NCBI GenBank assembly: GCA_958402075.1
Contig: CATXSD010000031.1
Span: 1-27,011, forward strand
DNA: 27,011 nucleotides
Direction of reading: 5' to 3'
Source: Mediterranea massiliensis
GTDB taxonomy: Bacteria; Bacteroidota; Bacteroidia; Bacteroidales; Bacteroidaceae
Positions 6,715-16,203 of the stretch are shown piece after piece (the first letter of the stretch is position 1; each line of letters opens with the position of its first letter). A model generated the notes under the pieces. The model was not told the origin of the DNA, ran no database searches, and saw only the letters and a program-made list of their open reading frames with translations. The translations under genes were made by a program, and so were the position numbers.

Positions 6715-9700
6715 ATGAACATATCCGAACTAAGCATACGCCGCCCCGTATTGTCAACGGTACTGACCATCATCATCCTGCTTTTCGGCTTCATCGGTTA
6801 TACCTACCTCGGCGTGCGCGAATATCCGTCGGTGGACAATCCCATCATCTCCGTGTCCTGCTCGTACACGGGTGCCAACGCCGACGTTATCGAGAACCAG
6901 ATTACCGAACCGCTGGAGCAGAACATCAACGGCATCCCCGGCATCCGCTCCCTGACCAGCGTAAGCCAGCAGGGACAGAGTCGCATCACCGTCGAATTCG
7001 AGCTGTCCGTCGACCTGGAGACTGCCGCCAACGACGTACGCGACAAGGTGTCACGTGCCCAGCGCTACCTGCCCCGCGACTGCGACCCGCCCACCGTATC
7101 GAAAGCCGATGCCGACGCCGTTCCCATCCTGATGGTAGCCCTGCAGAGCAACAAACGCTCCCTGCTCGAACTGAGCGAGATAGCCGACCTCACCGTGAAG
7201 GAACAGCTTCAGACCATCTCCGACGTGAGCAGCGTCAGCATCTGGGGTGAAAAGAAATACTCCATGCGCCTGTGGCTCGACCCGACCAAGATGTCGGGCT
7301 ACGGCATCACGCCCGTCGACGTCAAGGATGCCATCGACCGCGAGAACATCGAACTTCCCTCGGGCAGCATCGAAGGCAACACCACCGAACTGACCATCCG
7401 CACCCTGGGACTGATGCACACGCCCGAAGAGTTCAACAACCTCATCATCAAGGAAGATGCCAACCGCATCATCCGCTTCAGCGACATCGGTCGTGCCGAA
7501 CTGGGAGCCGCCGACATCAAGAGCTACATGAAGATGAACGGCGTGCCGATGGTGGGCGTCGTGGTCGTTCCCCAGCCGGGTGCCAACCACATCCAGATAG
7601 CCGATGCCGTGTACGAGCGCATGGAGCGCATGAAGAAAGACCTGCCCGAAGACGTCAGCTACAGCTACGGCTTCGACAACACCAAGTTCATCCGCGCCTC
7701 CATCAGTGAGGTGGAAAGCACCGTGTACGAGGCCTTCGTGCTGGTCATCATCATCATCTTCCTCTTCCTGCGCGACTGGCGCGTCACGCTGGTGCCCTGC
7801 ATCGTCATCCCCGTGTCGCTCATCGGTGCCTTCTTCGTAATGTACGTGGCAGGTTTCTCCATCAACGTGCTGACGATGCTGGCCGTCGTCCTTTCCGTCG
7901 GTCTGGTAGTGGACGACGCGATTGTGATGACCGAGAACATTTACGTCCGCATCGAGAAGGGCATGCCGCCCAAGGAAGCGGGTATCGAGGGTGCCAAGGA
8001 AATCTTCTTTGCCGTCATCTCGACCACCATCACGCTGGTGGCCGTGTTCTTCCCCATCGTCTTCATGGAGGGGACGACGGGCCGCCTCTTCCGTGAATTC
8101 AGCTTCGTCATTTCGGGCTCCATCATCATTTCCTCGTTTGCAGCCCTCACCTTCACGCCGATGCTGGCCACCAAGCTGCTGAAACGCCAGGAACAGAAGA
8201 ACTGGTTCTACCGCAAGACGGAACCCTTCTTTGACGGGCTGAACCGCTTGTACAGCCGTTCGCTCGCGGCTTTCCTGCGCAAACGCTGGATTGCCCTGGT
8301 GTTCACCCTCATCACCTTCGGCGTCATCTTCGTCCTGTGGAACCGCATCCCCGCCGAGATGGCTCCGCTGGAAGACCGTTCACAAATCAACATCAACACC
8401 ATCGGTGCCGAAGGCGTCAGCTACGAATACATCCGTGACTACACGGAGCACATCAACGATGTGGTTGACTCCATCATTCCCGATGCAGCCGCCGTCACAG
8501 CCCGCGTGTCCAGCGGAAGCGGCAATATCCGTATCACGCTAAAGGACATCCGCGACCGCGACTATTCACAGATGGACGTGGCCGAAAAGCTGTCGCAGGC
8601 CGTCAAGCGGGAAACGCAGGCACGCGCCTTCGTACAGCAGTCGTCGTCCTTCGGCGGACGCCGCGCCAGCATGCCTGTACAATATGTATTGCAGGCCACC
8701 AACCTTGAAAAACTGCAGGAAGTGCTACCCAAGTTCATGGAACGTGTCTACGAAAACGATGTCTTCCAGATGGCCGACGTCGACCTGAAGTTCAGCAAAC
8801 CCGAAGCCCGCATCAGCATCAACCGCGACAAGGCCGGTGCCATGGGTGTCAGCACCAAGAACATTGCCCAAACCCTGCAATACGGCTTGAGCGGACAGCG
8901 CATGGGCTACTTCTACATGAACGGCAAGCAATATGAGATCTTGGGAGAAATCAACCGCCAGCAACGCAACCGGCCGGCCTACCTGGTGGGCCTGTACATC
9001 CGCAACGACGCAGGCGACATGATCCAGCTCGACAACCTCGTGGAACTGGTCTACGGCACGGCTCCCCCGAAGCTGTACCGCTACAACCGCTTCGTGTCGG
9101 CCACAATCTCTGCCGGCCTGGCCGAAGGGAAGACCATCGGACAGGGACTGGACGAGATGGACAAGATAGCCGACGAGGTGCTGGACGAAACCTTCCGCAC
9201 AGCCCTGGCGGGCGACTCGAAGGACTATAGCGAGAGCGCCTCCAGCCTGATGTTCGCCTTCATCCTGGCCATCTTCCTCATCTACCTGATTCTGGCAGCC
9301 CAGTTCGAGAGCTTCAAGGATCCGCTCATCATCATGCTCACCGTGCCGCTGGCCATTGCGGGCGCGCTGATCTTCATGTCGATAGGCGGGATTACGATGA
9401 ACATCTTCAGCCAGATCGGCATCATCATGCTCATCGGCCTGGTGGCCAAGAACGGCATTCTGATTGTCGAGTTTGCCAACCAGAAGCAGGAAGCGGGCGA
9501 AGACAAGATGCAGGCCATCCGCGACGCCTCGCTCCAACGCCTCCGCCCCATCCTGATGACGAGTGCCTCGACCATCATCGGCCTCATCCCGCTGGCCTTT
9601 GCCACAGGCGAAGGCGCCAACCAACGCATTGCCATGGGTACGGCCGTCGTAGGCGGCATGCTGGTGTCCACCCTGCTCACCATGTACATCGTACCCGCCA

Positions 9701-9747
9701 TCTACAGTTATGTATCCACCAACCGAAGTAAAGTAAGAAAGATATGA
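6715..9747 (+). CDS. RND efflux permease, AcrB/HAE1-like
   Basis: 1010 residues, close to the usual 1000-1050 for this family. It is a proton-driven inner-membrane antiporter that works as a trimer. The N-terminus (MNISELSIRRPVLSTVLTII) is the standard first transmembrane helix. Two large periplasmic loops (about 35-335 and 545-850) surround the transmembrane bundles. The proton-relay residues are present: the aspartate pair D400-D401 in VGLVVDDAIVM (helix 4) and K912 in GLVAKNGILIVEF (helix 10), matching AcrB D407, D408 and K940. The C-terminus is basic. Its stop overlaps the next gene's start (ATGA at 9744-9747), implying translational coupling with the outer-membrane channel. Likely substrates are amphiphilic drugs, bile salts or similar compounds, by family only. 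Confidence 0.95.
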   Translation: MNISELSIRRPVLSTVLTIIILLFGFIGYTYLGVREYPSVDNPIISVSCSYTGANADVIENQITEPLEQNINGIPGIRSLTSVSQQGQSRITVEFELSVDLETAANDVRDKVSRAQRYLPRDCDPPTVSKADADAVPILMVALQSNKRSLLELSEIADLTVKEQLQTISDVSSVSIWGEKKYSMRLWLDPTKMSGYGITPVDVKDAIDRENIELPSGSIEGNTTELTIRTLGLMHTPEEFNNLIIKEDANRIIRFSDIGRAELGAADIKSYMKMNGVPMVGVVVVPQPGANHIQIADAVYERMERMKKDLPEDVSYSYGFDNTKFIRASISEVESTVYEAFVLVIIIIFLFLRDWRVTLVPCIVIPVSLIGAFFVMYVAGFSINVLTMLAVVLSVGLVVDDAIVMTENIYVRIEKGMPPKEAGIEGAKEIFFAVISTTITLVAVFFPIVFMEGTTGRLFREFSFVISGSIIISSFAALTFTPMLATKLLKRQEQKNWFYRKTEPFFDGLNRLYSRSLAAFLRKRWIALVFTLITFGVIFVLWNRIPAEMAPLEDRSQININTIGAEGVSYEYIRDYTEHINDVVDSIIPDAAAVTARVSSGSGNIRITLKDIRDRDYSQMDVAEKLSQAVKRETQARAFVQQSSSFGGRRASMPVQYVLQATNLEKLQEVLPKFMERVYENDVFQMADVDLKFSKPEARISINRDKAGAMGVSTKNIAQTLQYGLSGQRMGYFYMNGKQYEILGEINRQQRNRPAYLVGLYIRNDAGDMIQLDNLVELVYGTAPPKLYRYNRFVSATISAGLAEGKTIGQGLDEMDKIADEVLDETFRTALAGDSKDYSESASSLMFAFILAIFLIYLILAAQFESFKDPLIIMLTVPLAIAGALIFMSIGGITMNIFSQIGIIMLIGLVAKNGILIVEFANQKQEAGEDKMQAIRDASLQRLRPILMTSASTIIGLIPLAFATGEGANQRIAMGTAVVGGMLVSTLLTMYIVPAIYSYVSTNRSKVRKI

Positions 9748-11072
9748 AACGCATCCTATTGTCTACGATAGTCGTCCTCTGTGCCCTGTCTGCCATACAG
9801 GCACAGCAGGCAGTCACCTATACCCTGAAGTCGTGCCTTGAAGAAGGGCTCCTCAACAACTACTCCCTGCGCATCACGCACAACGAGGAGCAGATCAGCC
9901 AGAACAACGCCACCCTGGCCAATGCCGGTGCCCTGCCTACCGTCGACCTGACGGGCGGCTACCAGGCCAGTCTGGACAATACCAGCAGCAAGGTGAGAAG
10001 CACCGGCCTGACGGAAAAGCAGCACAACGTCTTCGACCAGACCATCGATGCCGGCATCGACCTCAACTGGACCATCTTCGACGGATTCAACATCTCCACC
10101 ACCTACCAGCAGCTGAAGCTGCTCCGCGAACAGGGAGAGACCAATACCCGCATCGCGCTGGAGGACTTCATCGCCTCGCTCACCGCCGAATACTACAACT
10201 TCATCCAGCAGAAAATCCGCATGAAGAACCTGCTCTATGCCGTCCGGCTCTCCAAGGAACGCCTGCGCATCGTGGAGGCACGCTACCATGTGGGCAACTT
10301 CTCGCGCCTGGACTACCAACAGGCCAAGGTGGACTTCAACGCCGACAGTGCCCAGTACATGAAGCAGCAGGAGCTGCTCCACACTTCGCGCATCAACCTG
10401 AACGAGCTGATGGGCAACGAGAACGTGGACCAGCTCATCCTGACGCACGACAGCGTCATCGATGTCAACTCTTCGCTCGATTTCGAGGAGCTCTGGCAAG
10501 CCACCCTGAAAGTCAATTCGTCCCTGCTGAAGGCCGACCAGAACACCCGGCTGGCACAGATGGACTACAAGAAGGTGAACTCGCGCAACTATCCCTACGT
10601 GCGCCTGAACGCCGGATACGGCTATACGTTCAATAAATACGACATCAACAGCTACAGCCAGCGCAACAACTTCGGATTCAGCGGCGGAGTGACCATCGGC
10701 TTCAACATCTTCGACGGCAACCGCAAGCGCGAACGGCGCAACGCCAGCATCGCCGTGAAGAACGCACGCCTGCAACGCGACGAGCTGGAACTCTCCCTGC
10801 GGGCCGACCTGAGCAACCTGTGGCAGGCCTACCGCAACAACTTGGAGATGCTGAACCTGGAGCGGCAGAACCTCGTCGCCGCCAAGGACAACCACGAAAT
10901 CGCCATGGAACGCTACATGCTGGGCAACCTTTCGGGTATCGAGATGCGCGAAGCACAGAAGAGCCTGCTCGACGCCGAAGAGCGCATCCTAACAGCCGAG
11001 TACAACACCAAGCTCTGCGAAATCTCCCTGCTGCAAATCAGCGGAAAAGTGACAAAATACTTGGACTTGTAA
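9744..11072 (+). CDS. TolC-like outer-membrane efflux channel
   Basis: 442 residues. A cleavable signal peptide (MKRILLSTIVVLCALSAIQA, about 20 residues) precedes two OEP repeats (about 30-225 and 245-440). Long amphipathic helices rich in Gln, Asn, Leu and Ala, with SLRITHNEEQISQNNATLANAG near the start and AVKNARLQRDELELSLRADL in the second repeat, are typical of TolC-family proteins, which trimerise into a channel-tunnel. The conserved ARYHVGNFSRLDYQQAKVDF and AMERYMLGNLSGIEMREAQ segments at corresponding places in the two repeats show the internal duplication. There is no lipobox cysteine. It overlaps the pump gene by four bases and ends the operon. I saw no clear terminator after it. Confidence 0.93.
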   Translation: MKRILLSTIVVLCALSAIQAQQAVTYTLKSCLEEGLLNNYSLRITHNEEQISQNNATLANAGALPTVDLTGGYQASLDNTSSKVRSTGLTEKQHNVFDQTIDAGIDLNWTIFDGFNISTTYQQLKLLREQGETNTRIALEDFIASLTAEYYNFIQQKIRMKNLLYAVRLSKERLRIVEARYHVGNFSRLDYQQAKVDFNADSAQYMKQQELLHTSRINLNELMGNENVDQLILTHDSVIDVNSSLDFEELWQATLKVNSSLLKADQNTRLAQMDYKKVNSRNYPYVRLNAGYGYTFNKYDINSYSQRNNFGFSGGVTIGFNIFDGNRKRERRNASIAVKNARLQRDELELSLRADLSNLWQAYRNNLEMLNLERQNLVAAKDNHEIAMERYMLGNLSGIEMREAQKSLLDAEERILTAEYNTKLCEISLLQISGKVTKYLDL

Positions 11073-11134
11073 AACCCGCTTCCATTCGTAAGATTTATTT
11101 TGAAAGAGCTGTCGTTTTATTTCACATATCTTTT

Positions 11135-11142
11135 TAACTTTG
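11135..11142 (+). promoter_or_regulatory. Putative promoter -7 element for the GH127 gene
   Basis: TAACTTTG matches TAnnTTTG and lies 58 bases upstream of the chosen ATG at 11200. A frame extending to 11140 would begin inside this element, so it cannot be the start if the promoter is real. No good -33 element at the normal distance is evident. Confidence 0.45.
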
Positions 11143-11199
11143 CAGGCGCAACCCTTGAAAAACGACATGAACTCTATCCAACAAATGAATCTTACCCAT

Positions 11200-13641
11200 A
11201 TGAAACACAGCATTTGTCTAAGCTTGGGCATGGCAACGCTGCTCAGCGTATCTTCCTGCCGGCAGGCTGCATACCAACAGCCGCAGGCTCCCATCCAGGA
11301 AGTATCCTTTACCCAAGTCCATCTGACCGACAGCTTCTGGTCGCCCAGAATTGAAACCAACCGGACGGTATCCATCCCGTCAGCCTTCCGCGAATGCGAG
11401 AAGAACGGCCGCTTCGACAATTTTGCCATCGCCGCCGGTCTGAAGGAAGGTGAACACCGGGGCGACTTTTCGTTCGACGACACGGACCCCTACAAGGTGA
11501 TAGAGGGCGCGTCCTACTCGCTGGCCGTCCGCTACGACCCGCAGCTCGACCAGTATCTGGACAGCGTCATCCACCTCATCGCTGCCGCCCAGGAGCCGGA
11601 CGGCTACCTGACAACCTGCGTCACCAACAAGTGTTACCGCCTGTCCGGCTGGTGGGGACGCTCCAAATGGGAAAAGCTCAACAGCCACGAACTCTATAAC
11701 AGCGGCCACCTCTACGAAGCGGCAGTAGCCCATTACCGGGCCACCGGCAAACGTACCCTGCTCGACGTAGCCATCAAGAACGCCAACCTGGTATGCCAGG
11801 TATTCGGCCCCGGCGAAGGACAGAAGCACGTGCCCTCCGGACACCCCATCATCGAAATGGCACTGGTCAAGCTCTACAAGGTCACCCACGACGAGAAATA
11901 CCTGCGGATGGCCCAATACTTCATCGAGGAGACCGGCCGCGGAACCGACGGCCACAAGCTGAGCGAATACAGCCAGGACCACAAACCCATCCTGCAACAG
12001 GACGAAATGGCGGGACATGCCGTCCGCGCAGGCTACCTCTATTCGGGCGTGACCGACGTGGCCATGCAGACGAACGACACGGTCTACCTCCATGCCATGA
12101 CACGCCTGTGGAACAACCTGGCGGACAAGAAACTCTACATCACGGGGGGCATGGGCTCGCGCGCCCAGGGCGAAGGCTTCGGGCCCAATTACGAACTGCC
12201 CAACCACACGGCCTATTGCGAGACCTGCGCCTCCATCGCCAACGTATTCTGGAACTACCGCATGTTCCTGGCCACCGGCGAGTCCAAATATGTCGACGTC
12301 TACGAACGGGCACTGTACAACGGCGTCCTCTCCGGCGTATCGCTGAGCGGCGACAAGTTCTTCTACGACAATCCGCTGGAATCGATGGGCGAACACGAAC
12401 GCCAGAAGTGGTTCGGCTGTGCCTGCTGCCCGGGCAACATCACCCGCTTCCTGGCCTCCGTATCGGGCTACCAGTATGCCACACAGCAGAACGACATCTA
12501 CGTCAACCTCTATATGCAAGGGAAAGCCGACCTGACGACAACAGACAACCAGGTCACCTTGACCCAGACCACCACCTATCCCTGGGACGGCCAGGTGTCT
12601 ATCCAAGTCACTCCCGAGAAAGAGCGTGAATTTGCCGTCCGCCTGCGCATCCCCGGCTGGCTGACAGACAGGCCCGTCGCCTCCAGCCTGTACGCCTACA
12701 CCGATGCGCCGAAGGACTTCCATATCCGGGTGAACGGCCAGGCGGCAGACTATCTGACCGGCCACGGCTATGCCACCCTCCTGCGGACGTGGAAAGCAGG
12801 AGACGTCATCGAACTGGAGCTGCCGATGGAAGTCCGCAGAATCCAGGCCAACGAGCAGGTCAAGACCGACGTAGGGTTCCTGGCCCTGGAACGCGGCCCC
12901 ATCGTCTACTGCCTGGAAGGGAAAGACCAACCGGACAGTACGGTATTCAACAAGTTCATCGCCCCCACTGCCCCCGTCGCCGCCCGCTATGATGCCGGCC
13001 TCCTGAACGGAGTCGTCGTGCTGGACGGTACGGCCCAAGAAGTCGGTGCCGACGGAACAGTCACCGCCGTTCCCTTCAGGGCCATCCCCTATTCCACCTG
13101 GAACAACCGCGGAGCCGACCAGATGGAAGTCTGGATTGCCTCCGCCAAAGAATATGCCACCCCTACTCCGGAGCCTACCATCGCTTCGCGCGCCCGGACT
13201 TTCAGCCTGCAGGCCGCCATCCAGAAAGATGCCCCCGAGTCGGCCGCCCAGGAGGTATGGGCCTGGGGAGTCAACGACCAGTGGGAACCCCAGTCCTCTT
13301 CGGATATCTCCAAACCCTACTTCTACTGGTGGCTGAAGAAGGGAAGCCTCGAGACACTGGCCTACGAGTTCGACCGCCCTTACCGGGTGTCCGGCGTATC
13401 GGTCTATTGGCTGGACCTGGACCACTATGACGGCAACTTCCGGGTGCCCCAGAGCTGGAAGCTCTATTACAAGGCCGGCAAGGCATGGAAGGAAGTGGAA
13501 GCCCAGAGCGAATACGGCATAAAGAAAGACTGCTACAATACCCTGAAGTTCAAGCCGGTCGAAACCACCGGACTGAAGATAGCCGCCCAACTTCAGGAAA
13601 ATGCGTCAGGCGGCATCCTCGAATGGAAAGTCAACGAATAA
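11200..13641 (+). CDS. Glycoside hydrolase family 127 (DUF1680) lipoprotein, probable beta-L-arabinofuranosidase
   Basis: 813 residues from the ATG at 11200, which gives a compact lipoprotein signal ending LLSVSSC, with C20 as the likely lipidated residue; ATGs at 11167 and 11185 are in-frame alternatives. Residues after Cys (RQAAYQQ) lack the acidic surface-export signal, so a periplasm-facing position is possible. The alpha/alpha-barrel DUF1680 domain spans about 30-480. The GH127 metal and catalytic set is present: E325 in GEGFG (acid/base), E341 and C343 in CETC, and C409-C410 in CACCPGN. These correspond in order and local spacing to Glu322, Glu338, Cys340 and Cys417-Cys418 of the Bifidobacterium enzyme HypBA1, in which a zinc-bound cysteine is the nucleophile. 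Beta-sandwich domains follow, with a discoidin-like region near 715-813. The family removes terminal beta-L-arabinofuranose, but some DUF1680 members differ. It is followed after 21 bases by the S9 peptidase gene. Confidence 0.88.
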   Translation: MKHSICLSLGMATLLSVSSCRQAAYQQPQAPIQEVSFTQVHLTDSFWSPRIETNRTVSIPSAFRECEKNGRFDNFAIAAGLKEGEHRGDFSFDDTDPYKVIEGASYSLAVRYDPQLDQYLDSVIHLIAAAQEPDGYLTTCVTNKCYRLSGWWGRSKWEKLNSHELYNSGHLYEAAVAHYRATGKRTLLDVAIKNANLVCQVFGPGEGQKHVPSGHPIIEMALVKLYKVTHDEKYLRMAQYFIEETGRGTDGHKLSEYSQDHKPILQQDEMAGHAVRAGYLYSGVTDVAMQTNDTVYLHAMTRLWNNLADKKLYITGGMGSRAQGEGFGPNYELPNHTAYCETCASIANVFWNYRMFLATGESKYVDVYERALYNGVLSGVSLSGDKFFYDNPLESMGEHERQKWFGCACCPGNITRFLASVSGYQYATQQNDIYVNLYMQGKADLTTTDNQVTLTQTTTYPWDGQVSIQVTPEKEREFAVRLRIPGWLTDRPVASSLYAYTDAPKDFHIRVNGQAADYLTGHGYATLLRTWKAGDVIELELPMEVRRIQANEQVKTDVGFLALERGPIVYCLEGKDQPDSTVFNKFIAPTAPVAARYDAGLLNGVVVLDGTAQEVGADGTVTAVPFRAIPYSTWNNRGADQMEVWIASAKEYATPTPEPTIASRARTFSLQAAIQKDAPESAAQEVWAWGVNDQWEPQSSSDISKPYFYWWLKKGSLETLAYEFDRPYRVSGVSVYWLDLDHYDGNFRVPQSWKLYYKAGKAWKEVEAQSEYGIKKDCYNTLKFKPVETTGLKIAAQLQENASGGILEWKVNE

Positions 13642-13662
13642 ATACTGATAAAACTAAAAACT

Positions 13663-15921
13663 ATGTTTGGTTCATTGAAAAACATCCTCGTCCCCCTCTG
13701 TCTGGGAGGACTGCTGAGTGTGCCCGCCTATCCGCAGGGCACGGTGGAAGACTATAACCGCGCGTATAGCCTCCGTGAGAAATACAGCGCAAAGCACGTG
13801 CTGTACAGTAATGTCGTACCCCACTGGGTGGAAGGCACCGATGTCTTCTGGTACATCCGCAACACGGCCCGTGGCAAGGAATACATCAAAGTCGACGCGA
13901 AACAGTCCAAGCGCTCTGCCCTGTTCGACCAGGAAAAGCTGGCCCGCCGACTGGCCGAACAGACCGGCAAGCAGACCGATGCCTACAACCTGCCCCTGAA
14001 CCAGTGCCGCCTGAACCCGAAGGCCGACACCCTGCGCTTCGAGTCGGCCGGCAAATACTGGGCCTATGCCATCAAGAAGAACTCGCTCGTGACGGAAGGC
14101 GAAGTACAGCCCCGCGGACCGCAGCCCCACTGGATGGAGGTGGACGACGAGAAAGGCCGCGGACCTGTCACCTCGCCCAACGGGAAATATACCGCCTACA
14201 TCAAGAACGACAACATCTACGTGCGCGACGTCGCCAGCGGGAAAGAAAAGCAACTGAGCATCGACGGCACGAAAGGCAACTACTATTCGTCCTACATCCA
14301 ATGGTCGCCCGACTCGAAGGCACTGGCTGCCTGCCGCATCCGTCCCGCCGAAAAGCGGTATGTGTACTACGTGGAGTCGTCGCCTGCCGACCAGCTCCAG
14401 CCCAAACTCCACAAGCAGGAGTACGCCAAGCCCGGCGACGAGCTGCGCTTCAAGGTGCCCTGCATCTTCGAAGTGGAGAGCGGACGCCGGCTGATTCCCT
14501 CGACCGAACTCTTCAGCCACCAGTACGACCTGTACGGACCGACCTGGAACGCCGACAGCAAGGGCATCACCTTCGAGTACAACGAACGCGGGCACAAAGT
14601 CTACCGCGTGCTCGAGATGTCGGCAACCGACGGCAGCGTACGCACACTGATTGAGGAGAAGGAAGAGAAATACGTCAACTATCCCCGCATCTACCGCCAC
14701 TACCTGAGCGACGGGAAGCGCATCCTCTGGTCGAGCGAGCGCGACAACTACAACCACCTCTACCTGTACGACCGCGCGACAGGGAAGCCCCTCCACCAGA
14801 TTACCCGCGGCGAATGGTACGTCCGTGAAGTGCAGTACGTGGACGAGCAGAACGAGACCATCTACTTCTCGGCCAACGGCATGAACAAGGACGAAGACCC
14901 GTACCTCATCCACTACTACCGCATCGGCTTCGACGGCTCCGGCCTGACCTGCCTGACGCCGGAAGAAGGCATGCACAAGGCCTGGTATTCGCCCGACCAT
15001 CAATACCTGGTCGATGTATATAGCAAGGTGGACCAGGCTCCCGTAGCCGTTCTGCGCAACGCCACCGACGGCAGCATACGCATGCCGCTGGAACAGGCCG
15101 ACATCTCGGCCCTGGTACAGAACGGCTGGCAGGCCCCCGAAGTGTTCACCGCCAAGGGGCGCGACGGCAAGACCGACATGTGGGGCCTCATCTACCGCCC
15201 CTCCAACCTGGACCCGAACAAGAAATACCCCGTCATCGAATATATTTACTCCGGCCCGGGCGACCAGTATGTGCCCAAGACCTTCACTCCCTACAACTGG
15301 TGGATGACCTCGCTGGCCGAACTGGGCTTCATCGTGGTGCAGGTGGACGGCATGACCACCTCCTTCCGCTCCAAGGAATTCGAAGAGGTCTGCTACAAGA
15401 ACCTGAAGGATGCCGGCCTGCCCGACCACATCGCCTGGATCAAGGCTGCCGCCGAGAAGTATCCCTACATGGACATCGACCGCGTAGGCATCTTCGGCTG
15501 CTCGGCCGGCGGACAGGAATCAACGGGTGCCGTACTTTTCCATCCCGAATTCTACAAGGCTGCCTACTCGGCCTGCGGCTGCCACGACAACCGGATGGAC
15601 AAAATCTGGTGGAACGAGCTGTGGATGGGCTACCCCGTGGACGAGTCCTACAGCGCCTGCTCCAACGTAGACAACGCCTACCGGCTGACCCGCCCCCTGA
15701 TGCTGGTCGTAGGCGAGCTGGACGACAATGTGGACCCGGCCTCGACCATGCAGGTAGTCAACGCCCTCATCAAGGCCGGCAAGGACTTCGACCTGGTAGT
15801 CATCCCCGGCGCCCACCACACGATGGGCGAGGACTTCGGCGAGCACAAGCGGTATGACTTCTTTGTCCGCCACCTGATGGGAGTCACCCCGCCGTCGTGG
15901 GACCAGGTACGCACCAAATAA
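13663..15921 (+). CDS. S9 family serine peptidase, DPP-IV-like, secreted
   Basis: 752 residues with a signal peptide (about 1-25). An eight-bladed beta-propeller of DPP-IV N-terminal type (about 60-490; note SSERDNYNHLYLYD at 357-370) precedes an alpha/beta-hydrolase domain (about 500-745). The catalytic triad is visible: S614 in GCSAGG, D688 in GELDDNVDP, and a histidine in GAHHTMGE (H719 by alignment, H718 adjacent). Y529 in IYSGPG is the likely oxyanion tyrosine. The S9B family cuts dipeptides after proline or alanine, but the double-glutamate motif that holds the substrate amino terminus in true DPP-IV is not seen where expected. The segment before WSPDSK (about 200-213) reads DGTKGNYYSSYIQ, so specificity may differ. 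Only 21 bases separate it from the GH127 gene, suggesting one transcript. Confidence 0.9.
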   Translation: MFGSLKNILVPLCLGGLLSVPAYPQGTVEDYNRAYSLREKYSAKHVLYSNVVPHWVEGTDVFWYIRNTARGKEYIKVDAKQSKRSALFDQEKLARRLAEQTGKQTDAYNLPLNQCRLNPKADTLRFESAGKYWAYAIKKNSLVTEGEVQPRGPQPHWMEVDDEKGRGPVTSPNGKYTAYIKNDNIYVRDVASGKEKQLSIDGTKGNYYSSYIQWSPDSKALAACRIRPAEKRYVYYVESSPADQLQPKLHKQEYAKPGDELRFKVPCIFEVESGRRLIPSTELFSHQYDLYGPTWNADSKGITFEYNERGHKVYRVLEMSATDGSVRTLIEEKEEKYVNYPRIYRHYLSDGKRILWSSERDNYNHLYLYDRATGKPLHQITRGEWYVREVQYVDEQNETIYFSANGMNKDEDPYLIHYYRIGFDGSGLTCLTPEEGMHKAWYSPDHQYLVDVYSKVDQAPVAVLRNATDGSIRMPLEQADISALVQNGWQAPEVFTAKGRDGKTDMWGLIYRPSNLDPNKKYPVIEYIYSGPGDQYVPKTFTPYNWWMTSLAELGFIVVQVDGMTTSFRSKEFEEVCYKNLKDAGLPDHIAWIKAAAEKYPYMDIDRVGIFGCSAGGQESTGAVLFHPEFYKAAYSACGCHDNRMDKIWWNELWMGYPVDESYSACSNVDNAYRLTRPLMLVVGELDDNVDPASTMQVVNALIKAGKDFDLVVIPGAHHTMGEDFGEHKRYDFFVRHLMGVTPPSWDQVRTK

Positions 15922-16003
15922 GCACCCGCCCCCGTGCCGGTCAAACGGCCGGAAACGGTCGGACGACCGGAAGTTCTACGGCCTTACACCCGTATCCCGT
16001 ACC

Positions 16004-16142
16004 GGGAACGCCTGTATCCAGTACACGGAAACGCACGTTCCCCGTGCAGGAAACAGGCGTTCCCTGTGCGTGGAAACTCCCGTTTCCTTATAGGGGAACG
16101 AGCGTTTCCTCGTAGGGGAACTATGGTTTCCTCGCAGGAAAC
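16004..16142. repeat. Array of six to seven 16-base palindromes GGRAAC-N4-GTTYCC, about 22-base period
   Basis: Six 16-base units sit at 16004-16019, 16027-16042, 16049-16064, 16072-16087, 16094-16109 and 16116-16131. A seventh left half is at 16137-16142 and another GGGAAC at 16164-16169. Starts are 23, 22, 23, 22, 22 and 21 bases apart. The central four bases and the linkers vary. The units at 16072 (GGAAAC, TCCC, GTTTCC) and 16094 (GGGAAC, GAGC, GTTTCC) pair fully, allowing G-T. Both strands show short open frames through the array, but these just read the repeats. It lies between the S9 peptidase stop and the terminator at 16204. Confidence 0.85.
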
Positions 16143-16203
16143 GCCCCACATTCCCCGCTTCCGGGGAACAAAGACAAGCGGCTTCCATGCCCTGCCGGAC
16201 AAC

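Noticed and set aside
11380..13590. Long antisense open frame (736 codons) opposite the GH127 gene, and similar long frames opposite the S9 peptidase, the pump and other genes
   Set aside because: These are shadows caused by high GC at third codon positions. The sense strand shows full family motifs, and the antisense products are low-complexity Val/Gly/His-rich with no recognisable domain.
16004..16142. CRISPR array
   Set aside because: Repeats are only 16 bases, imperfect and separated by 5-7 bases. There are no unique spacers of normal length and no cas genes nearby.
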